From an uncultured Bacilli bacterium (GTDB lineage: Bacteria; Bacillota_I; Bacilli_A; RF39; UBA660), in assembly GCA_934130005.1 (NCBI GenBank), contig CAKOXD010000005.1:1-64000 (forward strand): a stretch of 64,000 nt of DNA, read 5' to 3'. The position numbers were made by a program, and so were the translations under genes. Numbering within the stretch: position 1 is the first letter of the stretch; every line of letters starts with the position of its first letter. The notes under the pieces are model-generated. The model was not told the origin of the DNA, made no database searches, and saw nothing but the letters and a program-made list of their open reading frames with translations. Positions 42,217 through 51,452 of this stretch are shown one piece after another.

Positions 42217-42498
42217 CTATTTTTCCTTTAATTGGTTTAATAATTCTTCTTTTTCTTTTTTTGACATTGAATTTATTTGTTTTTTTATTTCTTCTTTCGT
42301 TAATTTATTTTTATTTTCTTTTGATTCTTCTATTTTTGATTCTATATTATGTTTTAATTCTTCATTTAATATTTTTCCATTATTATAAATTTCTGTTCCT
42401 TTTTCTAATAATTCTTTTTTTAATTCTTTTGCCTTTTCATTGGTTAGGGACATTGCTCCTATACCCATAAGTATTATCTCTTTTAATTCTTCTTTCAC
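42217..42498 (-). CDS. Phasin-like helical protein linked to UbiB
   Basis: A 93-residue protein (from GTG 42498, which follows AAGGTGATAAT; an upstream ATG at 42519 lies before that ribosome site and is less likely). A short hydrophobic stretch (EIILMGIGAMSLT) is followed by a highly charged helix. This resembles the phasin/PhaF-like proteins found next to UbiB-type kinases in many Bacillota. Their exact role is unknown. It ends 1 nt before the ubiB-like start, so translation is likely coupled. Confidence 0.75.
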   Translation of the reverse strand: MKEELKEIILMGIGAMSLTNEKAKELKKELLEKGTEIYNNGKILNEELKHNIESKIEESKENKNKLTKEEIKKQINSMSKKEKEELLNQLKEK

Positions 42499-42577
42499 AT
42501 TATCACCTTCCACTTTCATTATATTATTTTTTATTTAATAGTCAATTATTCATTTTTATATTTGTCACTTTTTGACA

Positions 42578-43018
42578 TTATTTTAAAAGTAATGCTTCAT
42601 ATAAAATATCAACTATATAATTAGTTTCTTCTATATTATATTTTTTCATTATCTTTTCTATAATATCATCACTATAAGGTATACCTATATAATCGGATAT
42701 ATCTTTTTTTATGTTATTTATATTTTCTAAATATTTTAATGTATATCCATTATTTAATATAAGTAATGGATAATCACCTACAAATTCTTGAAAATCTTTC
42801 AATATTTCTTCCTTTGTATTTTTATATATAAATTTATCTTTATCATAACTTATCATTTCTTTTAATTGTTTTAATGGAATTTTATCTTCTATTATTCTAT
42901 AATCAAATCTATCAATTAATTTCAAGTTTTCTATTTTTAGAGCTGATAATTGTATTATTTCTCCATATTCTGGATTACTACTAGTTGGTATTAATTCTAA
43001 TATTATATATTTATTCAT
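42578..43018 (-). CDS. Degenerate DnaQ/PolC-like exonuclease-fold protein
   Basis: A 146-residue protein. ATG 43018 follows GGTGATAAA; the upstream in-frame extension has no site. The fold looks like a DEDD 3'-5' exonuclease: YIILELIPTSSNPEYGEIIQLSALKIENLKLIDRF lines up with the usual DxETTG...geIIeigav...rF pattern, and LLILNNGYTLKYLENI with the HN-x-FD region. The catalytic Asp-x-Glu is replaced by Glu-Leu-Ile and the second Asp is missing, so it is probably not an active nuclease. Could bind a nucleic acid end or a protein partner. Confidence 0.6.
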   Translation of the reverse strand: MNKYIILELIPTSSNPEYGEIIQLSALKIENLKLIDRFDYRIIEDKIPLKQLKEMISYDKDKFIYKNTKEEILKDFQEFVGDYPLLILNNGYTLKYLENINNIKKDISDYIGIPYSDDIIEKIMKKYNIEETNYIVDILYEALLLK

Positions 43019-43042
43019 TTTTATCACCATAATCATTATAAC

Positions 43043-43069
43043 AAAAAAACTTTAAAATAATTAAAGTTT
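43043..43069 (-). terminator. Terminator of the helical protein at 43068
   Basis: AAACTTTAA (43047-43055) with TTAAAGTTT (43061-43069) plus a T-run on the minus strand; abuts the stop TAA (43068-43070). Confidence 0.75.
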
Positions 43070-43505
43070 ACATGTATTCTTTTAATTTTTCTATTTCTTT
43101 TTGATGATAATCTAAGTAATCTTTTGCTAATTTGTATATTTTTTTATCTACAGAATCTTTATAATTTTTTATTTTTGATTCTATATCTACTATTCCCATT
43201 GTTATTCCTTCTGTTATCATATGAGCTATAGCGGCATCACTATTATCTTTTCTTACTTCTTTTTTTATTCCCATAGATGATCCCATTTTAGCCATTAAAC
43301 TATTTTCTTTTAACTCATAATTATTTTTCTTTATAATTTTTTTACATTCTTTTAGGTATTTTTCATATTCTTTTATTTCATCATCTATTAATTTTTTAAT
43401 TTTATTTTCTCTATTGCCTAAATCACTTAGTAATTTTTTTAATGTATAAGTACACATTTCACTATTTTTATAGATATATTCTAATAATTCTATATTTTCA
43501 TCCAT
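43068..43505 (-). CDS. Unknown helical-bundle protein
   Basis: A 145-residue protein that looks entirely helical, with heptads at 20-70 and 100-140 and a Gly/Met-rich middle (MAKMGSSMGIKK, AAIAHMITEGITMG). The size and helix pattern are like the ferritin-like DUF2383-type four-helix proteins found in Bacillota, but no metal ligands are convincing. It lies 49 nt after the addA stop on the same strand, with its own GAAAGGAATGAT site. Function unknown. Confidence 0.65.
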   Translation of the reverse strand: MDENIELLEYIYKNSEMCTYTLKKLLSDLGNRENKIKKLIDDEIKEYEKYLKECKKIIKKNNYELKENSLMAKMGSSMGIKKEVRKDNSDAAIAHMITEGITMGIVDIESKIKNYKDSVDKKIYKLAKDYLDYHQKEIEKLKEYM

Positions 43506-43554
43506 TTTATCATTCCTTTCATTTTTATTTTGGAATGTTTTTATAAAATAAATA

Positions 43555-46500
43555 CTATATTATTTTTTTTATTTTATTTTCTATTATTGAATATAAATAT
43601 AGATTTACTTTTTTGTTTGTTATTTTTTCTATATATTCTTTATATCCGTGTAATTGATTTATATAAGCATCATCTATTATATTTTTTAATTTATAATCTA
43701 TAATATCTATATATTCTTCATATTCAAGCATTAAATCTATTATTCCATGATATTCTATATCTTCATTTTGATATATAAATTCATATTCTTTTATTATATT
43801 AGCATCTTTTATATTTTTAAATATGCTATGTTCTAATAGTTTATTTATATATATATTTTCTTTGTTTTCAAAACTATTTAATTCAAATATTTCATGTATT
43901 TTTTTTCCATAATTCATAGTTTCTTTTTCTTCTTTTGTTATTAAACTATGTTTTGTTTTTGAATATGTATTTTCTTTTAACTTTTGCTTGTCATTTTTTA
44001 TAATTTTTTCTTCTATTTTTTTACTATTTGTAGGTATTAAACTATATATATCTATATTTTTTGGTATTTCATAATTTTTGTCTATGTTAATATTTTCTAT
44101 TTTTATTTCCTTATAATATTTTATTATTTTTACTTTTATTGAATCTAATATATCTTTAAATGATCTATATTCATAATTTGTTATGTCTATATTTCCTTCT
44201 GTTTTTGGTTCTACAATTATCATTTTTTCACGTGCTCTTGTTAGTGCAACATAAAATAATCTTATCTTTTCACTTATTTCTTCTTTTATATACTCTTCTT
44301 TTTCTAAATCTTTATATATAGTTTTTCCTATTCCCTCTTTAAAGTAAGGTAATATTAATCCATATTTATTATTGTAACTAAATTTTGTTGTTATATCTTT
44401 TATATTAAATGGACTATATAATCCTGCGTAATAACATATTGGATACTCTAATCCTTTTGATTTATGTATAGTCATTATTTTTACACTATCTTCTATATTT
44501 TCTTTTAATGTATATTTTATTTCTTTATTATTTTCTGTTAGTTCTATTAAGTAATTTATAAGATCGTCTAATCCATATCCCATTTGTTCTAATGATTTGG
44601 TTATTTCTCTTATTTTATCTATTCTTATTCTTGATGCATTTATATTTGATGTACTAATTATTTTTTCTAAGTAATTAAATTTATCTAATATTTCTTCTAT
44701 TATTTCACTTAATGAACTATTTTCTATGTTTTCTTTTATTTGTTCGCATATTTTATATAACTTACTTTCATTATAATTATTATTTAAAAAATATTTAAAT
44801 ATTTCATTATCATCTTCGTTTATTAAAAAACTTCTTTCTATACTTATAAATGAATATTTAAATTCTTGATCTATTTCTTTATCATTTATTTTTTTGATTA
44901 ATTTTAGAATGTTTTTTATTATCAGTATATCTATATCATCATTCATATTTAAATCTTTATTTTGACTTAATGGTATATTTAAATATGTAAATATTTTTTT
45001 ATATAAATCAAAGTTTTTTGATCTATCAATTAAAATTACAAAATCATTATATGTTATATTTCTTAATTTATTTGTTTCTTTATCTAGTACTTGATAATTA
45101 TTATTTATTTTGTTTTTTATATCATATGCGATTATAAATGCTTCTATTTCTTCTTTTTTATAAGTTGTTTCTTTCGTATAATCGTAATCTAATATTTCTA
45201 AGTCATTATCTAGTGTTTTATTTTCAATATAAGTATTATTTCCAAATATCATATTATGTTCTTTTTTATAGTTTGCTCCACCTATTTCATCACTCATTAT
45301 AAGATCAAATATTTGATTTATATTTTCTATTACTTCTTTTCTTGATCTAAAGTTTTTATTTAAATCTATTTTTATACCACCATTTTTATTTGAATAATTA
45401 TCATATTTGTTTTTAAATATACTAGGATTTGCATTTCTAAAACGATATATTGATTGTTTGATATCACCTACCATATAGACATTATTGTTGCTTATTTCAT
45501 TTATAAATGTTTCTTGAATATCATTTGTATCTTGGTATTCATCTAGTAATATTTCTTTAAAAGATGTTTTGATTTCTTCTTTTATTTCTTTATTTTCTTT
45601 TACAAGTTTTATTGCAAGTAAAGCAATATCATTAAATTCATATAGATTTTTTTGATTTTTAAATTCTTTTAGTTTATTATCTAATTTTTCTATTATTTCT
45701 AATATGATAGTTGCATATTCTTTTGTCATTATTATTGTATTTTTTATTTCTTCTTCATTATCAAATCTTGTTAAATTTTTTATTTCTTTTATAGTGCTTG
45801 TTATTTTTTCTTTTATTTGTTTTAAATTTTCTTCACTATTTTTAGGAACACTTGGTAATTTAATATCAACATTATTTTTTATTTCTTCATATGTCATAGA
45901 TTCTAATAAATTTGATAGTTCATTAGATATTTTTTCGTAGTATTCTCCTTCGGCTTCTATTTTTATTTCATCTGTTAATAAAGATATAATATTTATTTTT
46001 TTGTGGATAAGTTCTAAATATTTTTTTATATCTTGTTCTATTTTTAATTCATTATAAAAGTTTTCCACATAATTGTGGATAAATTCTTGCTTATCTATTT
46101 TTAAATCTAATGATTTTGAAATACCAAGTATAGCATTTTTTATTTCTGAATCATCTTTTACACAAAAGTCTTTTATTAATTTTATAAATCCTGAATCTTT
46201 TTCCTTATAATATTCTTCTAATATAGCATCTAGTATTTTACTTTTTTCTATATCTATAATTGTACTATCAACTATATTTACATTTTTATCTATATTTAAT
46301 ATGTAGTGATATTTTTTTACTAATGAAAGTGAAAATGAATCAAATGTTGTTATATATGCAGAATCTATTAAATCTAATTCATTTATTAAATCTTTTTCTT
46401 TTTTTATTTTATTTCTTATTCTTTCTTTCATTTCATGAGCTGCAAGTTTAGTAAATGTTAAAATTAATAATTCATTTATATGAACTTTTTCTTTTAATAT

Positions 46501-46617
46501 TCTTATAACTCTTTCTGATAAAACAGCTGTTTTTCCACTTCCTGCTCCTGCACTTACTATAATATTACTGTCTTTTTTATTTATGGCATCTATTTGTTCA
46601 TTTGTCCATTTTGTCAT
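43555..46617 (-). CDS. addA: ATP-dependent helicase/nuclease AddA
   Basis: UvrD-like helicase subunit with a C-terminal nuclease of the AddAB recombination enzyme, which processes double-strand breaks. 1020 residues (Bacillus AddA is about 1230). Walker A SAGAGSGKT at 22-30; LDEYQDT; GDIKQSIYRFRNA; MTIHKSKGLEYP; FYVALTRAREKM. C-terminal RecB-like nuclease motif GIIDLMLEYEEYIDIIDYK with QLHGYKEYI. Begins 11 nt after addB on the same strand. Confidence 0.95.
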   Translation of the reverse strand: MTKWTNEQIDAINKKDSNIIVSAGAGSGKTAVLSERVIRILKEKVHINELLILTFTKLAAHEMKERIRNKIKKEKDLINELDLIDSAYITTFDSFSLSLVKKYHYILNIDKNVNIVDSTIIDIEKSKILDAILEEYYKEKDSGFIKLIKDFCVKDDSEIKNAILGISKSLDLKIDKQEFIHNYVENFYNELKIEQDIKKYLELIHKKINIISLLTDEIKIEAEGEYYEKISNELSNLLESMTYEEIKNNVDIKLPSVPKNSEENLKQIKEKITSTIKEIKNLTRFDNEEEIKNTIIMTKEYATIILEIIEKLDNKLKEFKNQKNLYEFNDIALLAIKLVKENKEIKEEIKTSFKEILLDEYQDTNDIQETFINEISNNNVYMVGDIKQSIYRFRNANPSIFKNKYDNYSNKNGGIKIDLNKNFRSRKEVIENINQIFDLIMSDEIGGANYKKEHNMIFGNNTYIENKTLDNDLEILDYDYTKETTYKKEEIEAFIIAYDIKNKINNNYQVLDKETNKLRNITYNDFVILIDRSKNFDLYKKIFTYLNIPLSQNKDLNMNDDIDILIIKNILKLIKKINDKEIDQEFKYSFISIERSFLINEDDNEIFKYFLNNNYNESKLYKICEQIKENIENSSLSEIIEEILDKFNYLEKIISTSNINASRIRIDKIREITKSLEQMGYGLDDLINYLIELTENNKEIKYTLKENIEDSVKIMTIHKSKGLEYPICYYAGLYSPFNIKDITTKFSYNNKYGLILPYFKEGIGKTIYKDLEKEEYIKEEISEKIRLFYVALTRAREKMIIVEPKTEGNIDITNYEYRSFKDILDSIKVKIIKYYKEIKIENINIDKNYEIPKNIDIYSLIPTNSKKIEEKIIKNDKQKLKENTYSKTKHSLITKEEKETMNYGKKIHEIFELNSFENKENIYINKLLEHSIFKNIKDANIIKEYEFIYQNEDIEYHGIIDLMLEYEEYIDIIDYKLKNIIDDAYINQLHGYKEYIEKITNKKVNLYLYSIIENKIKKII

Positions 46618-46628
46618 TTTATCACTTC

Positions 46629-48980
46629 CTAAATATTATCTAAAAATTCTAAATTTTTATATTCTTTTAGTTTTATTATATTTTTTTCATTTTTATAACA
46701 TATATCTTTATATTTACAATAAACACATGATATATTTTTTCCATTTTTTTCTTTTGGATCAATTATAAATTTTGCTTCTTGTATTCCTTTTATTGCTTCT
46801 TCTATTTTTTCTTCAACTAATTTATCTATTTTCTCTATTGTTTTTTTATTTATTACTTTTGAATAGCTATAAAATCCTTTTTTTGATAATTTTAAACTTT
46901 TTATTATTTCACTATCACTATATGTATCATCTATTTTTTCTAATAAATTTATATCATCTATACTATATCCTTGTAGTTTTAAATTTTCTTCCTTTTGTTT
47001 TTGATATTCTTTATCTTTTTCTATATTCATTTTTTTATTTAATATTTTTTGTAAATAAAATCCTAAAACTTCTACATTTTTTAATTTTTTTGTTCTTTTA
47101 GCCAAATATATATATATAGGTAGTTGCATGTCAATACCATATATAATATTATTTAAATCTAGATTAGGATCTCCTGTTTTATAGTCTATTATTGCAACAT
47201 ATGTTATATCATTTTCTGTTGTATATAGTAGTTTATCAATAACTCCTTCAAATGTAATATTTAAGTTTTTATTTATATATATTTTTTCTTCATATAAAGC
47301 ATTTTTTAATGATATATGTTCATATTGTTTTTTTATTGTTTCTATTACAAATTTTATTTCTTCTTTTAAGTTTTCTAAAAATACTTTTTCTTTATATGTA
47401 AATTCTTTTTTTAAACTATTTAAATAATTATTATATTCTTTATTCAAATCAAAATTTTTATTAAATGCTTTTTCTAATATATGATGAAATAAGTTTCCTA
47501 CTAATTTAGTAAATTTTTCTTCATTTTTATTTAGTTTTAATATATTTTCAATATAGTATTTAAATTTACAATTATAATAATTATTAATAGATGAATAGGA
47601 AAGCAATAGTTTATTATCTACATATCTATTTAATAATTCTTTATTTATATATGTAAAACTATTATCATATGTGTTGTATTTAATATCTTTATAATTATTA
47701 TATAAAATAGATAATTTATTAGATTTTTGATTGTATTTTTTTAATAAATCTAATTCCTCTGACAACATTAATTTATTATTTAATTTATTATAAAATGGTA
47801 TTTCATATTCTTTATTTGGTATTAATTTTAATTCATCATTTAATGTTGAAATATAGTATTCTTCTACTTCAAATGTTCTATATGTTATAAATAAATTTTT
47901 TATAGATTTTATTTTTCTTAAATATATATTTTTTATTTTTTTATTTATTTCTAATGTAGTATTTAAATTTATCTCTTGTTTTACATTATCAGTTATATAT
48001 TCATTGTCTTCTTTTATTTTAGGATAATTTCCTATATTAAACCCTGGCATAAAAATGTATTTATCATTTAGTATTTTTGTATTTTCTAAATTTATAAATT
48101 CTATTTTTTCTTTATAATTATCTTTCAAAATATATGTATCTTTTAATTCATTTATAAGTATTTCTTTTACTTCTAATAGATTTTCTTCAAATGTATATTC
48201 ATTTATTATATCTATTATTTTATTATATATTTTAATATTATTTTCATTATTTAAATTTATTTTTTCTTTTATTATATCAATAATTTCATTTTTGTTTTTA
48301 TTTAAATTATTTAAAAATAATTTTACTATATATGTAGAATAGATATTTGTTTTTTTATTTATATTTATATTATACATTTTGAATATTTTTTCTATTTCAT
48401 TACTATATTCTTCATTTGGTATTATTATCTTTATGTCATTTAATGAAATATTTTTTTCTTTTAATTCTAATATTTTAGTTGCTAAAAAATTAATTTCTTC
48501 TGTTTTTGTTTTAAACTCATATAATTCTTGATTATTATATATTTCTTCTTTTTCTTCTATATAATTAACTTTTAAATCGTTTAATATTTTTATATTATTT
48601 TTTTCAATATAATCATATCCATAAATATATATTTTTTTATTTTGAATATTTTTTTTAAATTGTTCATCTATTATTAAAAGATTATTTTCTTCTAATTCTT
48701 TTTTTATATTCACTAATTTATTTAATTTTGAATTTTTATATTCTTTTTCTTCTATATAGTATAAATTTGTTAGATATGTTTTAGCAATTCCATATTTTAT
48801 ATTATATTTTTTCATTAGATAGTATATTGTTTTTTTATCATAATCAAAGGTATATCTTTTAATAAATTCTTCTAATGTCATTACTTTTATATTAATAAGT
48901 TTATTATTATTTTTTATAATTTCTTTTTTTTCTTCTTGTGGTACTAGTAATATACTATTGTTTTCTATTATATCTAACAT
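46629..48980 (-). CDS. addB: AddB-like nuclease subunit, shortened
   Basis: Partner of AddA. 783 residues against roughly 1150 in Bacillus. The C-terminal PD-(D/E)XK nuclease is intact: LSYSSINNYYNCKFKYYIEN (first Fe-S cysteine), FEGVIDKLLY, YVAIIDYKTGDPN, and the final Cys trio CVYCKYKDICY. The N-terminus lacks a clear Walker A; MLDIIENNSILLVPQEEKKE replaces it, and the helicase-like middle is reduced. The gene order addB-addA is the usual one. ATG after AGGTGATAAA. Confidence 0.88.
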   Translation of the reverse strand: MLDIIENNSILLVPQEEKKEIIKNNNKLINIKVMTLEEFIKRYTFDYDKKTIYYLMKKYNIKYGIAKTYLTNLYYIEEKEYKNSKLNKLVNIKKELEENNLLIIDEQFKKNIQNKKIYIYGYDYIEKNNIKILNDLKVNYIEEKEEIYNNQELYEFKTKTEEINFLATKILELKEKNISLNDIKIIIPNEEYSNEIEKIFKMYNININKKTNIYSTYIVKLFLNNLNKNKNEIIDIIKEKINLNNENNIKIYNKIIDIINEYTFEENLLEVKEILINELKDTYILKDNYKEKIEFINLENTKILNDKYIFMPGFNIGNYPKIKEDNEYITDNVKQEINLNTTLEINKKIKNIYLRKIKSIKNLFITYRTFEVEEYYISTLNDELKLIPNKEYEIPFYNKLNNKLMLSEELDLLKKYNQKSNKLSILYNNYKDIKYNTYDNSFTYINKELLNRYVDNKLLLSYSSINNYYNCKFKYYIENILKLNKNEEKFTKLVGNLFHHILEKAFNKNFDLNKEYNNYLNSLKKEFTYKEKVFLENLKEEIKFVIETIKKQYEHISLKNALYEEKIYINKNLNITFEGVIDKLLYTTENDITYVAIIDYKTGDPNLDLNNIIYGIDMQLPIYIYLAKRTKKLKNVEVLGFYLQKILNKKMNIEKDKEYQKQKEENLKLQGYSIDDINLLEKIDDTYSDSEIIKSLKLSKKGFYSYSKVINKKTIEKIDKLVEEKIEEAIKGIQEAKFIIDPKEKNGKNISCVYCKYKDICYKNEKNIIKLKEYKNLEFLDNI

Positions 48981-49055
48981 TTTATCACCTAATTCATTAT
49001 AAAATAATTTTTATTAAATATCAATTATATTCATATAATTAATTGAGATGATTTT

Positions 49056-49388
49056 ATGCGTATAATTCCTGATGTTTCACCTGAAGCATTTACCTTTTCT
49101 GCTATAATTATTGGATATTTGCTTATTGATGATACAACAGCAAATGAACAGAATGCTCTTGGTAACTGGCTTATGTTAACTGCCCAAGTTTTATGTACTA
49201 ATGCATATTTTATGCAAGTACAAAATGAAAGAAGTAACATAGAAAAATTTGGTAGATCTTTTACAGATGTTGGAACAAATAATAATGTAAGAAGAAGTAA
49301 TATGAATAATTCCAATGATACAAAAGAAATGCTTGAAAAATTAAAAAAAGCTATTGATATAGAATTAAATAATTTAAATAATCAATAA
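49056..49388 (+). CDS. Unknown small protein
   Basis: A 110-residue protein, one hydrophobic stretch at the N-terminus (FTFSAIIIGYLLIDD, possibly amphipathic rather than membrane-spanning), then ANEQNALGNWLMLTAQVLCTNAYFMQ, and a polar C-terminal half with a short coil (KEMLEKLKKAIDIELN). I recall similar short proteins in Bacillota genomes but cannot name one. Ribosome site GAGATGAT is modest. Divergent from addB and upstream of the glmS leader. Function unknown. Confidence 0.65.
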   Translation: MRIIPDVSPEAFTFSAIIIGYLLIDDTTANEQNALGNWLMLTAQVLCTNAYFMQVQNERSNIEKFGRSFTDVGTNNNVRRSNMNNSNDTKEMLEKLKKAIDIELNNLNNQ

Positions 49389-49409
49389 TTTTACCTATTT
49401 AATTAAAAC

Positions 49410-49438
49410 TTGTATTTTTTTTCTACATAATGTATTAT
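49410..49438 (+). promoter_or_regulatory. glmS promoter
   Basis: TTGTAT (49410-49415), 17-nt spacer, TATTAT (49433-49438). The transcript would begin at about 49445, some 35 nt before the ribozyme cleavage site and nearly 190 nt before glmS. Confidence 0.6.
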
Positions 49439-49455
49439 GTTTATAAAGATATATG

Positions 49456-49590
49456 GTGAAAGGAGTTAAACATATATTTAGCGCCAGAACCTTTAATGGT
49501 TGACGAGGATAGTAGTTATCGAAATTTCGGCGGATACTACTACGGGTTAGTGTACTCGGTAGATATATTTTAAAAAATAAAATCAACATT
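49456..49590 (+). ncRNA. glmS ribozyme: glmS ribozyme/riboswitch
   Basis: The 5' leader of glmS carries the conserved core: A-GCGCCAGAACC (cleavage expected between A49480 and G49481), GGTTGACGAGGA, TTATCGA, ATTTCGGCGGAT and the TACTACGGG segment. P1 can form between GAACC (49487-49491) and GGTT (49498-49501). This ribozyme self-cleaves when glucosamine 6-phosphate binds, destabilising the glmS mRNA and so feeding back on amino-sugar synthesis. It ends about 40 nt before the AGGAGG of glmS. Boundaries approximate. Confidence 0.93.
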
Positions 49591-49631
49591 ATAACAAAGA
49601 ATATGTCATACACTTTTTTTAGGAGGTTTTT

Positions 49632-51428
49632 ATGTGTGGAATAATTGGTTATAATGGAAAAGAAAAAAAAGCTTTACCTGTTTTAATTGATGGGTTAAAG
49701 GCTTTAGAATATAGGGGATATGATTCTGCTGGAATTGCATTTTCTATTAATAATAAGTTAAATATTATAAAAAGTATTGGAAAAATTAAAAATTTAGAAA
49801 ATAAAATTGATTTTGATATTAAATCTAACATGGGTATTGGACATACTAGATGGGCAACTCATGGTGAAGTCAATTTAAATAACTGTCATCCACATCAAGT
49901 TGGTGATGTTACTATTGTACACAATGGAATAATAGAAAATTTTAACGAAATTAAAAGTGAGTTAATAAGTAATGGATATAAATTTAATTCAGATACAGAT
50001 ACAGAGGTTGCATGTAGCTTAATAGATTATTATTATAAAAAATATAAAGATATTAAAACTGCTTTAATACACTTTAAAAATAAAGCTAAAGGTTCATATG
50101 CTTTAGGCATTATTTTAAATAATTGTGATAATTTATATGCTTTAAGAAAAGATAGTCCTTTAATAATTGCGAAAGAAGAAAATGGTAATTATATTGCTTC
50201 AGATGCGATTGCAGTTAGTAAGTATGCTGATGAAATATTGTATTTGGATGAAGGATTGATAGCTGAAATAAGTTATAATACAGTTAATTTATATGATGAA
50301 AATTTAAATTTAGTAGAAACAAATTTTAAAAATATAGATAAAAAATTAGATAATTATGATAAGGATTTTTATGAACATTACATGTTAAAAGAAATTCATG
50401 AGCAACCTAATGTTTTTAAAGAAACTGTAGCAACATATTTAACTAGTGACTTAGATAGTTTGACTAAAACAATGCCTGATTTTTCTAAATATAATCGTAT
50501 TGATATTGTTGCATGTGGTAGTGCATATCATACTGGATTAGTTGGTAAAAATTTAATAGAGGAATTTGCTAATGTACCTGTTAATGTAGAAGTTGCTAGT
50601 GAATATAGATATAAAAATAACTTTTATGATAATAAAACATTAGTTATAGTTGTATCTCAATCAGGAGAGACTGCTGATACTTTAGCTGCTCTTAGAAAAG
50701 CTAAAAATGACAATATTGATACACTTGCAATTGTAAATGTAGAAGGAAGTACTATGGCAAGAGAAGCCAATGTTGTTTTAAAAATTAAAGCAGGAAGAGA
50801 AATTGCTGTTGCTACTACAAAGGCTTATTCTGCTCAAGTTGCTATGTTAAGTTTAATTGCCCTTAACTTAGCAAATAGTAAAAATAATATAGATAAAAAA
50901 GAAATAAAAAAAATTCTTAAAGATATAAAAGAATTACCTATTAAAATTGAAAATACAATAAATAATAACTATGAAGATATAGCTAATAAAATATATGACA
51001 AAAATAATATTTTCTTTATTGGTAGAGGTATTGATTATGCTTTAAGTATGGAAGGATCACTAAAATTAAAAGAAATTTCTTATATAAACAGTCAAGCATA
51101 TGCTGCTGGTGAACTTAAACATGGAACTATTTCTTTAATTGAAAATGATACACCTGTTATTGGTATTTTAACAGAAGAAAAATTAATATCAAAAACTATT
51201 AGTAATATGGAAGAAGTAAAATCTAGAGGAGCAACTACTATTGGTATTACTTCAGAAGATATAAATACAAATTTTGATTATATGATTAAGGTTCCTAAAG
51301 TTCATAAATTATTACAACCATTACTTACAATAATACCTTTACAATTGATAGCATATCACACTGCTAAAATTAAAGTTTGTGATATTGATAAACCTAAAAA
51401 TTTAGCTAAATCTGTAACTGTAGAATAA
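49632..51428 (+). CDS. glmS: Glutamine-fructose-6-phosphate aminotransferase
   Basis: Makes glucosamine 6-phosphate from fructose 6-phosphate and glutamine, the first step to UDP-GlcNAc for peptidoglycan. 598 residues: N-terminal nucleophile glutaminase with Cys2 (MCGIIGYNG), TRWATHGEVN and HNGIIENF, then two SIS domains (CGSAYHTGLVGK, VVSQSGETADTLAAL, and GRGIDYALSMEGSLKLKEISY) and the C-terminal KNLAKSVTVE. Start decided by AGGAGG directly upstream. Controlled by the leader ribozyme. Shares a terminator with the convergent alarmone synthetase gene. Confidence 0.98.
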   Translation: MCGIIGYNGKEKKALPVLIDGLKALEYRGYDSAGIAFSINNKLNIIKSIGKIKNLENKIDFDIKSNMGIGHTRWATHGEVNLNNCHPHQVGDVTIVHNGIIENFNEIKSELISNGYKFNSDTDTEVACSLIDYYYKKYKDIKTALIHFKNKAKGSYALGIILNNCDNLYALRKDSPLIIAKEENGNYIASDAIAVSKYADEILYLDEGLIAEISYNTVNLYDENLNLVETNFKNIDKKLDNYDKDFYEHYMLKEIHEQPNVFKETVATYLTSDLDSLTKTMPDFSKYNRIDIVACGSAYHTGLVGKNLIEEFANVPVNVEVASEYRYKNNFYDNKTLVIVVSQSGETADTLAALRKAKNDNIDTLAIVNVEGSTMAREANVVLKIKAGREIAVATTKAYSAQVAMLSLIALNLANSKNNIDKKEIKKILKDIKELPIKIENTINNNYEDIANKIYDKNNIFFIGRGIDYALSMEGSLKLKEISYINSQAYAAGELKHGTISLIENDTPVIGILTEEKLISKTISNMEEVKSRGATTIGITSEDINTNFDYMIKVPKVHKLLQPLLTIIPLQLIAYHTAKIKVCDIDKPKNLAKSVTVE

Positions 51429-51452
51429 AAACTGATTAAAAAATCAGTTTTT
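51427..51452. terminator. Bidirectional terminator glmS / alarmone synthetase
   Basis: Perfect 11-bp hairpin AAAAACTGATT (51427-51437) and AATCAGTTTTT (51442-51452). The glmS stop TAA (51426-51428) and the convergent stop TGA (51444-51446) overlap the two arms. Confidence 0.85.

Noticed and set aside
49031..49315. An open frame on the minus strand opposite the 110-residue gene.
   Set aside because: No ribosome site and a low-quality protein; the plus-strand frame has a better start and composition.
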